DNA of 64,000 bases from Batkoa obscura (lineage: Eukaryota > Entomophthoromycota > Entomophthoromycetes > Entomophthorales > Batkoaceae), in contig JASVEC010000016.1 of NCBI GenBank assembly GCA_030770535.1, positions 496,001 to 560,000 of the forward strand, read 5' to 3'. The translations under genes and the position numbers were made by a program. The notes under the pieces are model-generated. The model was not told the DNA's origin. It did not search any database and was given only the letters and a program-made list of their open reading frames with translations. Positions 22,823 to 33,901 of this stretch are shown here, piece by piece; position 1 is the stretch's first letter, and each line of letters begins with the position of its first letter.

Positions 22823-24043
22823 TTAAGATTCGACACTCATTTGTTCCATCATCTTTGATGATCCTATCACACTTTCATCCTCATTATTTTCCTTAATTCT
22901 ATAAGCATCAACTTCAAAGGCATCTTCATCGTCATCATACTCATTATCGAAAGCCAAATCAGGATTATAATCAAATAATTCTCTACCTGAAAGTTGTAGA
23001 TTTCTTCCAGCTTGCATGGCTTTATCTTTTTGTTTCTTTAATTCATTTTCTTCTTTTTCAATTTTTTCAAGGCGCTTCTTTTTCCATTCAGTAAATGTTT
23101 CTAATGTTACTGGGGTTAAATTAGTGCCTAATTTATGACGCTAATAGAAAAAAGTTGAATAAATTTTATCTCATGTAGTATTATTTTAAAACTTACTTCC
23201 GTTTCTAAAAATTCATCCAATGAAATTTCTTGTTTAATTTCTTCTTTCTTTTTACTTTTTAAAACGAAACCTGGTGGTAAAGCATGGCGATATTTGCATT
23301 GAAGACCACCGTTTGGACATTCCCAAAACCAACCATATTTTTGGTTATCGATAGCTTCTAAGAAAAATTTACAAACAATGTCTGTAGTTGTTTTTGGATT
23401 TCCATGTTTTGATAATACAACTTCAGCTAATTTCTTATCATCCCAAGTGTCCATAGTATCATTTTCTATTTATTTTTTTAATAAATATTATAGTTATAAT
23501 TGATTAGTATATTATTATTAATGTACTAAATAAATAAATTAAATTTACCTTTAGTTTCATCTCTAGAATCAGTATAAAGATCCCTTTTAGCACCTTTTCT
23601 TTCGGCGTTTAAGTCATGACTAAATTTACATTTTTTACCTTTGATACAAGTACCCGCTTTAAAATGAGCACATAATACAGTTTTTGGATCAGTACCAAAA
23701 GGTACTTTTTGAGTAACAACAATTGGTTTAAATAAGTCATGTAATTCTTTTTTACGAGCTTCTTCTTCTTCTCTCTTTTTCTTTTGAAGTGCCTTTTCTT
23801 CTTCAGCAGCTTTCTATAACATTTATTTAATATATAGCATATATATAATAATTCAGTATTATAACTTACCAACTTTGGGTTACCAATATGTTGAGCTTGT
23901 TTTTTAACTTCTTCAACATATCGACCAACTTTAGCTGACTTTTTTTTATTTTTTAAACCAAAAGTTTTATCTTCAGCTACTTTAGCTTTTGCTTTTTGTC
24001 GGTCTTTATCTGCTTTTGTAGGTGCTTGTTTCTTTGGTGGCAT
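22823..24043 (-). CDS. TMA46: TMA46/ZC3H15-type zinc-finger DRG-regulatory protein
   Basis: Four exons (24043-23870, 23813-23549, 23465-23197, 23140-22823) give 341 residues. This ribosome-associated family (DFRP1/ZC3H15, yeast Tma46) binds and stabilises the translational GTPase DRG1/Rbg1. The N-terminus is the typical [19 protein letters not shown] followed by [12 protein letters not shown]. Two CCCH fingers are complete: [19 protein letters not shown] in exon 2 and C-x14-C..C-x3-H around [16 protein letters not shown] in exon 3. [15 protein letters not shown] between them matches the family's DTMDNWD motif. The C-terminal part holds the DFRP segment ([12 protein letters not shown], then acidic DDDEDAF). 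The end of exon 2 gives DETK-ENDTMD in frame. Confidence 0.9.
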
Positions 24044-24239
24044 ATCTATCTATGTATTATTGTTTCTATTGATTTAAAATCTCTCTTTTTAAAAAAAGTA
24101 AAAAGTTTAGCTTGTAATTTAATAACTGGAAATTTAAAGCATGGCCCAAAAAATCTAAATTTTTTAAAAAATTAGGTTTTCATTGGTTCTTTTAATAAGT
24201 AACAAATTTTTATTCATTATTTTTTTATCTTATTTTAAT

Positions 24240-25888
24240 ATGGGTTCTAATATAAAATTAAAATCATTAATAAGAAACAATGACCTTACTAATACTAAGA
24301 AGAAAGTAAGGTTCAGTAGCCAAATAGAAGACGAAGTTGAAGCTGAGGTTGAAGATGGAGTCTACACCGAAAAAGTGTCACGATTACTTAGTCAAACTCA
24401 TCCATTAGGTATCAAACCATATGGTAATTTATTATTTGATAAAGAACACCCCAATTTTATACCCAACTTAAGATCTCGAGGATTAGGTTCATTGTCTAAA
24501 TTAAGTGATGAATTGTTACTAGAAGTATTAAGTTATTTAGATGGGATCTCTATTTCTTCTTTAGCTAATTTAAGTCCTATGTTTTATATATTATCTTATT
24601 TAGAGGATAATTGGAAAGAAAGAGTAGTCAAAGAATTTAATGGGGATTTTATGTTTAAAGGCTCTTGGAGACAAACTTATTTAGAAAGGAAGTATAGTAA
24701 AGAAGGACAAGGGGAAAAGAAAGAAGATAAAGAAGATGAGGTTTATGAAGATAGTAAATTATTTCCAGTTAAGGTGAAGTGGATCTATTCGGATAACTTG
24801 TATCAATCATGGTTATGTACAAGTAATTCAATGTATCAATATTTAGGAAAAGAAAATATAGAAAGAAGAAGCAATTTAAGTTATAAGGAATTTATAGAAG
24901 AATATGAACTTCCTAATAAACCAGTTATTATAACAGATATAGTAAATAAATGGCCAGCATTTAATAAATGGAATGAAGATTATTTAATGGAAAATTTTGA
25001 TACACAAGATTTTATTGCTGAAAGTGTAAATATTAAATTAAAAAACTATTTCCAATATTCAAATAATAATCGAGATGAATCTCCAATTTATTTATTTGAT
25101 AAACACTTTACTAAAAATTGTCCAAATATTGATAAGGATTTTGAAGTACCTGAATATTTTAAAGATGATTTATTTAGTTTATTAGGTAATTATCATTATC
25201 ATTATTGTATACTAAAACATATGGAATAAATTATTCTAAAATAGGTGAAGATAAACGTCCAGATTATCGCTGGTTAATTATAGGACCAAAGAGAAGTGGT
25301 AGTACATTTCATAAAGATCCAAATGCCACTTCGGCTTGGAATGCAGTCATAACAGGCTCAAAGAAATGGATTTTATTTCCACCAAATCAATTACCACCTG
25401 GGGTATTTACAAACTCAGATGAATCTGAAGTTACATCGCCAGTATCTATAATGGAATGGCATTTAAATTATTATAAATTAGCCCAGGAATACCAACCTAT
25501 TGAAGCTATTTGTAAAGCAGGTGAAATCATGTTTGTGCCATCCGGTTGGTGGCATTTAGTAGTTAATTTAGACGACTCTATTGCTATTACACAAAATTAT
25601 GTATCTCATCAAAATGTAGATAAAGTATTAAAATTTTTATATTTTAAAGAAGAACAGATTTCGGGTTGGGATTGTAACAAAAATGGACCTTTATTTGACG
25701 CGTTTGAAAAAGAATATGCTAAATTGAATCCAGAGCTAGTAGAAAATATTAAATCTTTAAAAAAAGAAACTAAAATTAAAAGTAATTGGGAAATTTTAAC
25801 TGAAGATAACAATAAGGAGAAGGATAATAACGATAATAACGTTGGTGGATTTAGCTTTAATTTTAATTTTGATGATGAAAATGAATAG
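24240..25888 (+). CDS. F-box and JmjC-domain oxygenase (JMJD6-like)
   Basis: Exons 24240-25185 and 25245-25888 encode 529 residues. The 59-bp intron contains TACTAAAAC, and splicing restores DDLFSLL-GEDKRPDYRW, matching the JMJD6 DDLF..PPYRW region. The JmjC iron/2-oxoglutarate site is complete: His338-x-Asp340 in FHKDPNATSAWN, Lys355 and His419 in GWWHLVVNL. An F-box lies at about 83-130 (LSKLSDELLLEVLSYLDG), so the protein may also join an SCF ligase. JMJD6-type enzymes hydroxylate lysines or demethylate nuclear proteins; the substrate here is inferred only. A TTG 19 codons upstream is in frame but unlikely to be used. A Lys/Glu linker near 24700 and an acidic Asn-rich tail are probably disordered. 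Confidence 0.85.
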
Positions 25889-26074
25889 AATAGAATACAA
25901 TAAAAAAGCGTGTTTTTAAATAAAACTGGCCTTTATTTGTTATTTATATTTTATTATCACTTATAATTTTATTGTTAATAACTAATATAAATATTTAAAG
26001 AAATCGAAATGATAATCAAATAAATTTAAATATTTAAATCCATTTTATATATAAAAATCACCCTATCTGCTATT

Positions 26075-26659
26075 TTAAATTTCTGCTAAAGCTAACTCCA
26101 AATAATGACGAATATCCTTTGATTCTGGGTCTAATGAAATAGCTCTTTCAAAAGCGTCAACAGCTTCACCATAACGACCTAAACCAAACAAAGCTCTACC
26201 TTTACGAAAGAAGCCTTTTGGCCAAGTAGGACGAATCCTAGTAACAATTTCCGCATCATAAAAAGCATTAACAAAAAACCCTTTTTCTAAAAAGCAGGCA
26301 GCTCTATTTGATAAAAGTACAGTTATTTCTTCGGATAATAACTGAGGTGGGTCCCATACTGGTCTCATACGAGAACAAGTAATAGCTTTAGAATAAGCAT
26401 CAATGGATTTATCATAATCTTTATTTTTAAAACAATCATTCCCAATTGTTTTTAATTCACCAATACGTTTTTGCTGTTCTGGATTGGGTGGTGGAAGAAA
26501 ACCACGGTTAGCACGAAAAGCTCTTCCCATCAAGTTAACATCAGAATAATCTTCATCACATTCAAAACAAACTTCTTCATGATGTTTTTGACAAAATAAC
26601 AAATTATCCTCAAATAATATATCTTCGATAACTCGTGCTGTTGGCTTCTCACTACTCAT
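26075..26659 (-). CDS. SEC72: Sec72-like TPR subunit of the ER translocon
   Basis: Single-exon protein of 194 residues. Sec72 is the cytosolic TPR component of the fungal Sec62/63 post-translational translocon at the ER, where it docks Hsp70. The N-terminus has the family's CQKHHEEVCFECDED cluster and a DVNLMGRAFR segment. Three TPR units follow at about 66-99 (GNDCFKNKDYDKSIDAYSKAI), 110-143 (LSNRAACFLEKGFFVNAFYDA) and 145-178 (GFFRKGRALFGLGRYGEAV). The length agrees with S. pombe Sec72. It is convergent with the JmjC gene, about 190 bp between stops. Confidence 0.85.
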   Translation of the reverse strand: MSSEKPTARVIEDILFEDNLLFCQKHHEEVCFECDEDYSDVNLMGRAFRANRGFLPPPNPEQQKRIGELKTIGNDCFKNKDYDKSIDAYSKAITCSRMRPVWDPPQLLSEEITVLLSNRAACFLEKGFFVNAFYDAEIVTRIRPTWPKGFFRKGRALFGLGRYGEAVDAFERAISLDPESKDIRHYLELALAEI

Positions 26660-26957
26660 TTGTATTTACTAATTTTTATCAAGTTGAATAAAATTAATTT
26701 GCTTTTTAGTCTTTTTGTTTTTTTTATTCTATACTTTTTCAATTTCTATTGGTCAATTTTAAAATTGGTGTGATTGAAAATTCATTGCTAACTAGATATT
26801 GCTTCAAGCTGTGAGTTTTATACTGAAATAGGTTTTATTTTTTTCAGTAATCATTACTCAATAATTTTTATAAAAAACTTAGAATGTTCAGAAATAAATT
26901 TTAGATAAAAAATTCTAAAAACAAAAATCCTAAAAAGCTTGATATAAATTTAAAAAT

Positions 26958-27057
26958 ATATTGGGGATGTATTTAAGAATTTTGCTAACAATTTTTCCAC
27001 TCAAATAGCGCTTAAAAGATGGAAAAAATAATGAACCCAAAAAAAACATCCCCATAT
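26958..27057 (+). mobile_element. MITE copy 6
   Basis: Plus-orientation copy GGGGATGTATTTAAGAATTTTGC..AAAACATCCCC, slightly shortened near its left end. ATATATT occurs on both sides of the element. Confidence 0.85.
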
Positions 27058-27159
27058 ATTAAATAAATAGAAAGTATTTATCTTATTTGTAATAAAATAA
27101 TTCTTAATTTTAAAAAACAAATTTAAATGTCTATTATTGAAAAGGTTTTTTTAATAATA

Positions 27160-27257
27160 TTATGGGGATGTTTTTTATGCTTAAGAATTCTACTAACAGT
27201 TTGCCAACTCAAATAACGCTTAAAAAGATGGAAAAAGTAACGAAGTCAAAACATCAT
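27160..27257 (+). mobile_element. MITE copy 7, truncated against tRNA-His
   Basis: Plus-orientation copy starting TATGGGGATGTTTTTTATGC. Its right end stops at AAAACATC, where the tRNA-His 3-prime end begins; the usual CCCATAT terminus is absent or merged with the tRNA. Confidence 0.8.
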
Positions 27258-27327
27258 GTCAATGGGGGGAATCGAACCCCCGCTATCGCGGCCACAACGC
27301 GGTGTACTACCACTATACTACATTGAC
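27257..27327 (-). tRNA. tRNA-His (GTG), copy 2
   Basis: Identical to copy 1 through the D, anticodon and T arms, but with a fully Watson-Crick acceptor stem (GTCAATG/CATTGAC). Anticodon GTG, no intron. Its 3-prime end directly abuts a MITE, whose poly-T tract (TGATGTTTTG, then CTTTTTCC) is the first available Pol III terminator. Confidence 0.93.
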
Positions 27328-28507
27328 TTAACTTATTATTTAAAAACGGATTTTTATATATATATTTGAAAATTAAGCAAGTTTGATTTGCAATGAAATA
27401 GAATATTACTGTTAAAAAAGTAGACTCTGACCAAAAGTTCAGGATATTCAAGCAAAACGTTTAACTAAAAATAAAAGCTATAGTTTACTTCAAATCAAGT
27501 AATTTACATAAAATGTATTATTAACTATATTTTTTATTTTTTATTTGAAGTAACTTAAAAAAGCTCTTACATAGTTTATTTCGAGCATTTTTAAGTGAAT
27601 TTTTTAGAATAGCTTTAAATATGAGTAAGTCTAAAAGTCTGGTTAGAATTAAAATTTGTAATTCGCTTTTTATCTATTTCCTCTATAGTATAAAATTTGA
27701 AAAGAAAACTAAAAACTAAAAAACATTCCAATATAGATTTGTTTTAAAATTAAGTAAAAAAGCAATATCTTGATAGTTACTTGGTGCTTAATCTGAAATC
27801 TAAAAATCAAATTGGACAAACTTGAACTAAGTTTTCAAGCTAACCCATGAGATTAAACTTAATAATGTTTTTTATATTTAAATGTTATTTTAAAAAGATG
27901 TAGCTAAAAACAAATTTAGAAATTTAAAAACCATTCTGAGTAGTATAAAAATATATTCATACAGTATTGATCTCACGTGCTATCATTGGATCAATGCTTC
28001 TATCCATTTATCTTTATATCTAAAATTTTAATTAATATTTTATGTCGCTTTATAGCTTTGTAATACTATAATAAAACATTTAGTATTTTTATATATACCT
28101 CTTCTTCCTCCTCTTATATTGAGATCTATACCCAACCATCTTTTTAGCTTGAAAGAAACCCCTATAAAGATTCGTCAGCTGAATGCTATCATTTGTGAAG
28201 GCTTTTTATAAAAAATAACATTATAATCAAAGGAGCGTTCAGATCTGTACTATTATAATATGGTCTACAATAGGATTTATTGTTACTGTTCGTTAAAAAC
28301 ATTTGAAAATACATAAATACAATAGTAAGTTAAAAGAAGATTATAATAGCAAATTAATCAAGCTATTAACACTCACTTTGAGTATATCTTTTACTGCCTC
28401 ATAAAACGATTTATGGAAATGAACCATTAGCTTGAGTGGTTGGTGTTAGACGCTTACTCTCAGCTGGGAGCAGTAATCTTTTAAAGATGTGCCCAATTTT
28501 AGAAAAG

Positions 28508-28613
28508 ATATGGGGACACATTTTTTGATTTTATTACCTTTTCTATTTTTAAGCGCTATTTGAGTGGAAAGATTGTTAGTAAAGCTCCTAAACAAAAAAA
28601 TATATCCCTATAT
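28508..28613 (-). mobile_element. MITE copy 8
   Basis: Minus-orientation copy with ends ATATGGGGACAC and ATATCCCTATAT; the inner TTTTTAAGCGCTATTTGAGTGGAAAG core is intact. Confidence 0.8.
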
Positions 28614-28705
28614 ATTTACTGGTAGTCTTACCCAAGATTTATACAAATTGTTTATAAATGTACTGCCAAAAAATCGATCTTGCTAAGAAATGTCAAAAAT
28701 GGTAC

Positions 28706-28935
28706 CATTGAAGATATTCAAAAAATTTACTCTGTTTCTTAATTTCTACATGTCCAGTAGAGAAAATTCTTAATTAAGAATGTCTTTGTAAACAAATATT
28801 TGCAAATATTAAAAATTTTCAAAATGAGGACTTTGGTTTATTAGTAATTGCTGCTACTGATGAACAAGAAAAATTAATCATCATTTCTTATCGTAGTGTA
28901 ATGACCTTTCAAAACTGATTTACTAATTTGGAATA
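28706..28935 (+). pseudogene. Class 3 lipase relic cut by a MITE
   Basis: A decayed fragment of a fungal class 3 (Rhizomucor-type) lipase gene. Recognisable parts are EDIQKIYS, then STCPVEKILN and ECLCK, then FGLLVIAATDEQEKLIIISY and TFQN/FTNLEY, corresponding to the N-terminal half before the catalytic elbow. There are stop codons where the family has Trp (in ILN-W-EC and QN-W-FTN) and a frame change near 28740. Similarity ends exactly where MITE copy 9 begins at 28933, and no GHSLGG part follows, so the gene is dead. An intact relative lies nearby at 29360-30394. Confidence 0.65.
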
Positions 28936-29038
28936 TAGGGGTTATATTTTTGTATTTAAGAATTTTACTAACACTTTTTCCGTTCAAATAGTGCTTGAAA
29001 CATGGAAAAATTGATGAAATAAAAAAACACCTCCATAT
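28933..29038 (+). mobile_element. MITE copy 9 at the edge of the lipase relic
   Basis: Plus-orientation copy ATATAGGGGTTATATTTTTG..AAACACCTCCATAT. Its left end coincides with the end of recognisable lipase similarity. Confidence 0.8.
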
Positions 29039-29069
29039 CTTATCTAGTTAAAAAAAATGAGTTCCTACT

Positions 29070-29173
29070 ATTTGGGTATGTATTTTTGGATTTAAGAATT
29101 TTACTAACAATTTTCCACCCAAATAGCGCTTAAAGATGGAAAAATAATGAAGTCAAAAAAGACATCCCTATTT
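29070..29173 (+). mobile_element. MITE copy 10, flanked by direct ATTT
   Basis: Plus-orientation copy GGGTATGTATTTTTGG..AAAGACATCCCT, with ATTT directly repeated on both sides. It lies about 30 bp after copy 9. Confidence 0.8.
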
Positions 29174-29359
29174 AATTATTATTTTTAGTTATTATTTTTT
29201 TAAGTTGAGTATATAACTATAACTAATTATTTACTAAATTTACGTTGTATTTTTAGAATGATTTTAAATTAAAATGTATATCAAAATGAAAGTTTGAAAA
29301 AATGTACAATCATCTTAGCTTTAATATATTACTTTATTAAGAATTAATTTTAATACCCC

Positions 29360-30394
29360 TTATTGACATTGATCAAACGTGACATCCCAATATTGGAAAT
29401 GAGCTGGCCAAGATCTCAACTGTAATGGGTTTATGATACAAGTAGGATCCTCACCAGCAGCATTTAAACAAAGCTTAGCTTTGGCATCATTGCCTATCCC
29501 TTGTACATTTATTTCGTTATTAAAATGCAAATAGTTCAAAGCTATTGGTGGTATCAAAGGAATAAAATCAGTTTGATGAGTGATCCTAGCTAATGTTTTA
29601 ACATTGCTATTAATATACTTTGCATATGTAGCATCCCCAACTCTTGGCATACCGAAAGTGATTAACTGAAATTGATCAAAAGTGATATATTTGTATTGGA
29701 CCAAATAATGTGATAGCATACCCATAATAGATCCACCTAAACTATGCCCAAGGAGAGTAATTTTTACTTTTGGATTAACATTAACTTCCCTTTTAAGCAC
29801 TTCCCCAATTTGAGATAACACAGCTAAACTAGCTTTATTAAAACCAAAATGGACTTTAGCTTGATTGTATGGTGGTGGTAACTCAATGGTTGTTTGAAAT
29901 AACAAACCATCCACTATCCAATTATTTAATGATTTACTACCTCGAATAGCAACTATAAGTTCATTTTGTCCTTTGTATGCAATATAACCATCAATATCAT
30001 ACTGATCACTACGGATCACATGGATCACCTTAATCTCCCCTGGCCTAAAAGAAGTACAGTATGGATAACATGACCATTGTCGAATGTTTTTGCAATAAGC
30101 AGCACCAGCGAATTGAGTATATGATCTTACTTCTTCAATACTTAGGATTTTTGGGGAGATGGCGGATGATTGTTTGTTATCATTTAATATATTACCGAGG
30201 ATATTAAATATACCGCTTCTAGAACTAACACCTAGATTAACAGTTAAGTTATTTGCATCACTTTGGGTATTGTTAAGTTGGCGTTGGACCTCTTCGTAAC
30301 CTTGCCATTCACTAGATGCTTTGGAAGAGTAGGCGGATTCTGAAGCGGTAGATGTGATGGATAATACTATGAAAAATAGTAGTTGTAAGTTCAT
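29360..30394 (-). CDS. Secreted class 3 lipase
   Basis: Single-exon protein of 344 residues with a cleavable signal peptide (residues 1 to about 18, MNLQLLFFIVLSITSTASES). It is an extracellular triacylglycerol lipase of the Rhizomucor/Thermomyces family. The nucleophile elbow is GHSLGG (Ser218). Asp276 in HQTDFIPLIPP and His332 in WPAHFQYWDV complete the likely triad, and IRGSKSLNNWIVD is the conserved segment forming the oxyanion side. AAYCKNIRQWSC..PYC and the C-terminal Cys pair suggest disulfides. A propeptide-like region (about 20-85) precedes the core. All catalytic residues are present, in contrast with the relic upstream. Confidence 0.92.
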   Translation of the reverse strand: MNLQLLFFIVLSITSTASESAYSSKASSEWQGYEEVQRQLNNTQSDANNLTVNLGVSSRSGIFNILGNILNDNKQSSAISPKILSIEEVRSYTQFAGAAYCKNIRQWSCYPYCTSFRPGEIKVIHVIRSDQYDIDGYIAYKGQNELIVAIRGSKSLNNWIVDGLLFQTTIELPPPYNQAKVHFGFNKASLAVLSQIGEVLKREVNVNPKVKITLLGHSLGGSIMGMLSHYLVQYKYITFDQFQLITFGMPRVGDATYAKYINSNVKTLARITHQTDFIPLIPPIALNYLHFNNEINVQGIGNDAKAKLCLNAAGEDPTCIINPLQLRSWPAHFQYWDVTFDQCQ

Positions 30395-31150
30395 TTTAAA
30401 TGTTTATTACTATTATTATTATTATAGCATTTAAGAGTTAGTTTAACTTTTTTATACTTATTTTTTAAAGCCCATGTCATTTTTTCAATTTAATATTCTA
30501 CAATTCTCAGCCTTTAAAAAAATGATATTCTGATTAAAGTTACTGTACTAAACTTTATTATGCAAGCTATTCTTCTGGCATTTAACTTTTTAATTAGATG
30601 AATGAGCATAATAATTAAATTGATTTGTCTTAAAGAATAATAAAGCCTATTATTAAACTACAATCTGTTATTGAATCCAATAATAAAATATGTTTAATTG
30701 TCCTTGTTTACAAATAATAATAATAATAAGATATGTTTATTTCTATAAAAAAGTTAATATAAGCAAAAGTTTTAAATTACTATAACTTTAATTATAAATT
30801 TACCGCAAATTAAAAACAATAGTAATATTTCACCGTTATATATTGTATTCAACCCGTTGAAGGTATATGATATCAGTAATGTTGATAAATAAATGAATGG
30901 TGATAAAAGAACCATGAGAAATCTTTATTATTTATTATTTAATATAAATCTAGAACAATTTTGATTGATATTTTGTGAAATTGTTAGTTCATATAGAAAT
31001 GCATTTACACGGAATATTAAAGAGATTAAAATTAAAACCAAAATAAGGAAAATCAATTTAAACTTTTAAAATTAATTTAATATTTAAAATACTTTGATTC
31101 TAAAGAACTAATGATAATCAATCTGGTATATTAAAATTTAACCCATATTC
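30395..31150. other. Intergenic between lipase and MGM1
   Basis: Contains a short ATT trinucleotide run (about 30409-30427) upstream of the lipase start and otherwise AT-rich sequence. Nothing else recognised. Confidence 0.5.
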
Positions 31151-33901
31151 TTACAATTCCTCAAAGTTTTCAAGCATATAACTTAGTTTGCTAGCGGCTA
31201 ACTCTAAGCTAGCTCTAGCATCTTTTAGCTGAAGCTGACGAGAGACCTTAGGATTTTGATTGGCAAACTGTTGAATTTGTTCTTTAGTCAAGTCATAATA
31301 TAACAAGTGGGTATCCACCTCTCTAGGAAACTGGAAGAAAACCTCATTTAATAATTCTACCTGTATAAACATAACTGCTGTTGACGTCAGCTTCGACCCT
31401 ACCATTTGTAAATAAATTTCGGGGCATATGATTTTATTTGAAGAGGAGCGGCATGTTCGGCTCTTGGTCATGGCTAATCTAAATTTAAGTGCAAGTCGTC
31501 GATTTCTTAACCATATAGCTTCATTTGCTTTCTCTAAAAGTTTTGGATTAAAATGTGGCTGTACAGCTTCTTCAAATTCACTAGCTGCGTCATCGTATTC
31601 TTTCTTATCTTCTTTTGCATTTATGTAATTGATAGCTTCTTTTAATTTCGATGATCCAACCGTTTGTTTAATTTTAGCTAATGAAGAGTCACACATCAAA
31701 ATCTCCGATTTTAACAATGAAATTGTTTTTGTTCTAGATTCATCCCATTCTTGTTGATTACAATCTACTTCATATTTATAAGGTTTAATTGTATTTTCTA
31801 CTTGATCAACCGTACTTTTGTATTTTGATTTTACAATAGCATTTGAGAATTGAATGATTTTACGTCTCATATCATCATGGTGAATAAATGGCTCATCCCT
31901 AGATATCAAATCCATATTACGCATTAAGGTATCCACTACCATTTGAGTCGATAATTTTCCTACACCACTTTTAGTCAATAACGAAGCTGCACGATCAAGC
32001 TTTGCAACCCAATGTGAATCTTTAATACTTTCTCGATTCATATTAATTAATAACGGGTCTGACCAATAAACTCTTGCGCAAACATCTAATACTTTTTGTT
32101 CCATTACGCTTTGAATTTGATCCTTTATTTGTTGTTTTCCAAATGAATTGGCAAAGTTTTTAAAACGATGTTTAAGGATATCTAAAGAATCTGCAACATA
32201 GGATTCTGCAGTAATCAATCGATCATTATATTCTACTTTATATTGATATCGGACTTCTTCTAATTCAACCAAAACTTGCTCGTAAAGTCGTTCAATATTC
32301 TTACTCATTTTTTCTTCTAATACATTTATCAAGGTAGTCCTTAGCGTTGGTACTCCCACCCTTAATTTTCTTGTTGCGAATATACCATAGTTTGAAAAAT
32401 AATCACTATTTTTGCTTGATATTATCGAAGAGAGTCCAGTCTTTGGTGGCTGTTTACAAACAACTCCTATATAGCCTAATTTTAAAGGATAATCTCTATT
32501 TTCCAATATAGCTGCACCAAGCACTGGGTCTACCAAATCCATCTTGGTTATTACACCAATAGTTCTACTTCCTTTTGGATCTACTCTTCTACTTGCCAAT
32601 AAAGCTTCAGAATTGGCTAAATCAACATCCGCTGGACTTACTGCCAATATAATGTTATTCTTGCTTATGTATTTATGACATAAATCTGATATCTTTGATC
32701 TCAAATCTCTTGGTTGATCTTTGGTATGAATTTGAATGTAACCCGGCAGATCAATTAAAGTTAAATCTGGAACCGAAGGTGAATAAATCTTTAATTCTAT
32801 TGGATCATCTGATACACAATCGCTTGAAGATACTTCCATATTTAGCTTTGTTAAATGCTTTTTGATATCTTCAAAATCATGAAACTTGGTTTTTCCCACC
32901 TGTGATATTACTCCATACTCTTCATTTAATTCTGGAGAATGTACAAGTGTTAACTCAATAGGTCTCCTAGTAACCATATTGGTTCCCCTACAATATTATT
33001 ATTTAATTAATAAATCAAAAATAAAGCTTACTTTGGTAAAAACTCTCTCCCAACAATAGCCTCCAAAACTGACGACTTTCCAGAAGATTGAGAGCCTATT
33101 ACAACAATGGAAGGTAAATGCAAAGAATGGTGATTAACTGATTTTAAAATGGCCCGAATTTCTATCAATTTTCTTATTAAAGGTGAAAAATTTTCATCGA
33201 CATCTTGCTTCTTTCTTCTTTTATTAGGTTTGCGCTTCTTCTCTTCTTCTTCTTCATCCTCCTCTTCGTCATCATCGTCTGCGTAATTAATTGGAGTATA
33301 TGAATTATCATTATTGTAATTATTTAGTTGATTGTTTGCATTGTCATTATTCATTGTAAACTCGCTATCTGTTCCATTGTTTGGTTCTGAAGAAAAAAGG
33401 TGATCAAAATAAGCTTCGGCATCATCAAATAATTGATTTGTATCTTTCCTAGCCTGATTTAAAAATGATCCTACCTCTTGAAATGTTTCTGATACCCAGT
33501 CTGGTATAATGCTCTTTGTTGCCTCTTTTATCAAATAAGTTTAAAAAATAATATGTATAATAAATAAAATTACCATGTATTTTATAGTTCAAATACCCAG
33601 CTGTACCTGCTCCAACACCTAAAAATGCAGTGGGCATTCTTAAAGTTCTAAAAAGGAATTTTGGTATAGCTGTATATGAAAGTTGACTCCTTTGTATTAT
33701 TGAGCTATTTTTAGTCCATTTTGAAGATACAATACTTTTATTGTTTATTTTTGAAGTCCCAATGTAAGTGTTATTTCTGGTATTTAACAAACTATTTTTT
33801 AATAAACGGTTCTTTGTAATTGATTTTGTGGCATATTTACTATTATTTAAAAATGGAAAACTACTAACTTTTTGAGCTAATAGTAATTTATTTATATTCA
33901 T
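31151..33901 (-). CDS. MGM1: Mgm1/OPA1-type mitochondrial dynamin GTPase
   Basis: Three exons (33901-33574, 33524-33032, 32987-31151) give 885 residues, close to yeast Mgm1. This dynamin-related GTPase of the mitochondrial intermembrane space drives inner-membrane fusion and cristae shape. The N-terminus is basic and Ser/Asn-rich (targeting), followed by [21 protein letters not shown], the inner-membrane anchor. An acidic linker ([13 protein letters not shown]) precedes the GTPase domain: G1 GSQSSGKSS at 253-261, G2-region Thr in [10 protein letters not shown]3 DLPG and G4 TKMD. Splicing [13 protein letters not shown] restores the conserved block across exons 2/3. The C-terminal part matches the stalk and GED-like regions. 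A working Mgm1 implies aerobic mitochondria with cristae, excluding an anaerobic fungus. Confidence 0.92.

Larger units (their letters stand above)
26660..28705. other. Intergenic with tRNA-His and MITEs
   Basis: Besides tRNA-His copy 2 and MITE copies 6, 7 and 8 I see no gene. The remaining sequence (27330-28500) is AT-rich without coding signal. Confidence 0.5.

Noticed and set aside
24183-24239. Upstream TTG start for the JmjC gene
   Set aside because: The ATG at 24240 gives a normal N-terminus; the extra residues are hydrophobic with no counterpart in the family.
27254-27451. Short minus-strand frame overlapping tRNA-His
   Set aside because: It runs through the tRNA and MITE sequence and has no protein-like composition.
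28427-28500. tRNA-like stretch (GAGTGGTTGGTGTTAGACGC..CTCAGCTGGGAGC)
   Set aside because: It has D-arm-like bases but no T arm with GTTCRA and no acceptor pairing; at best a decayed tRNA.
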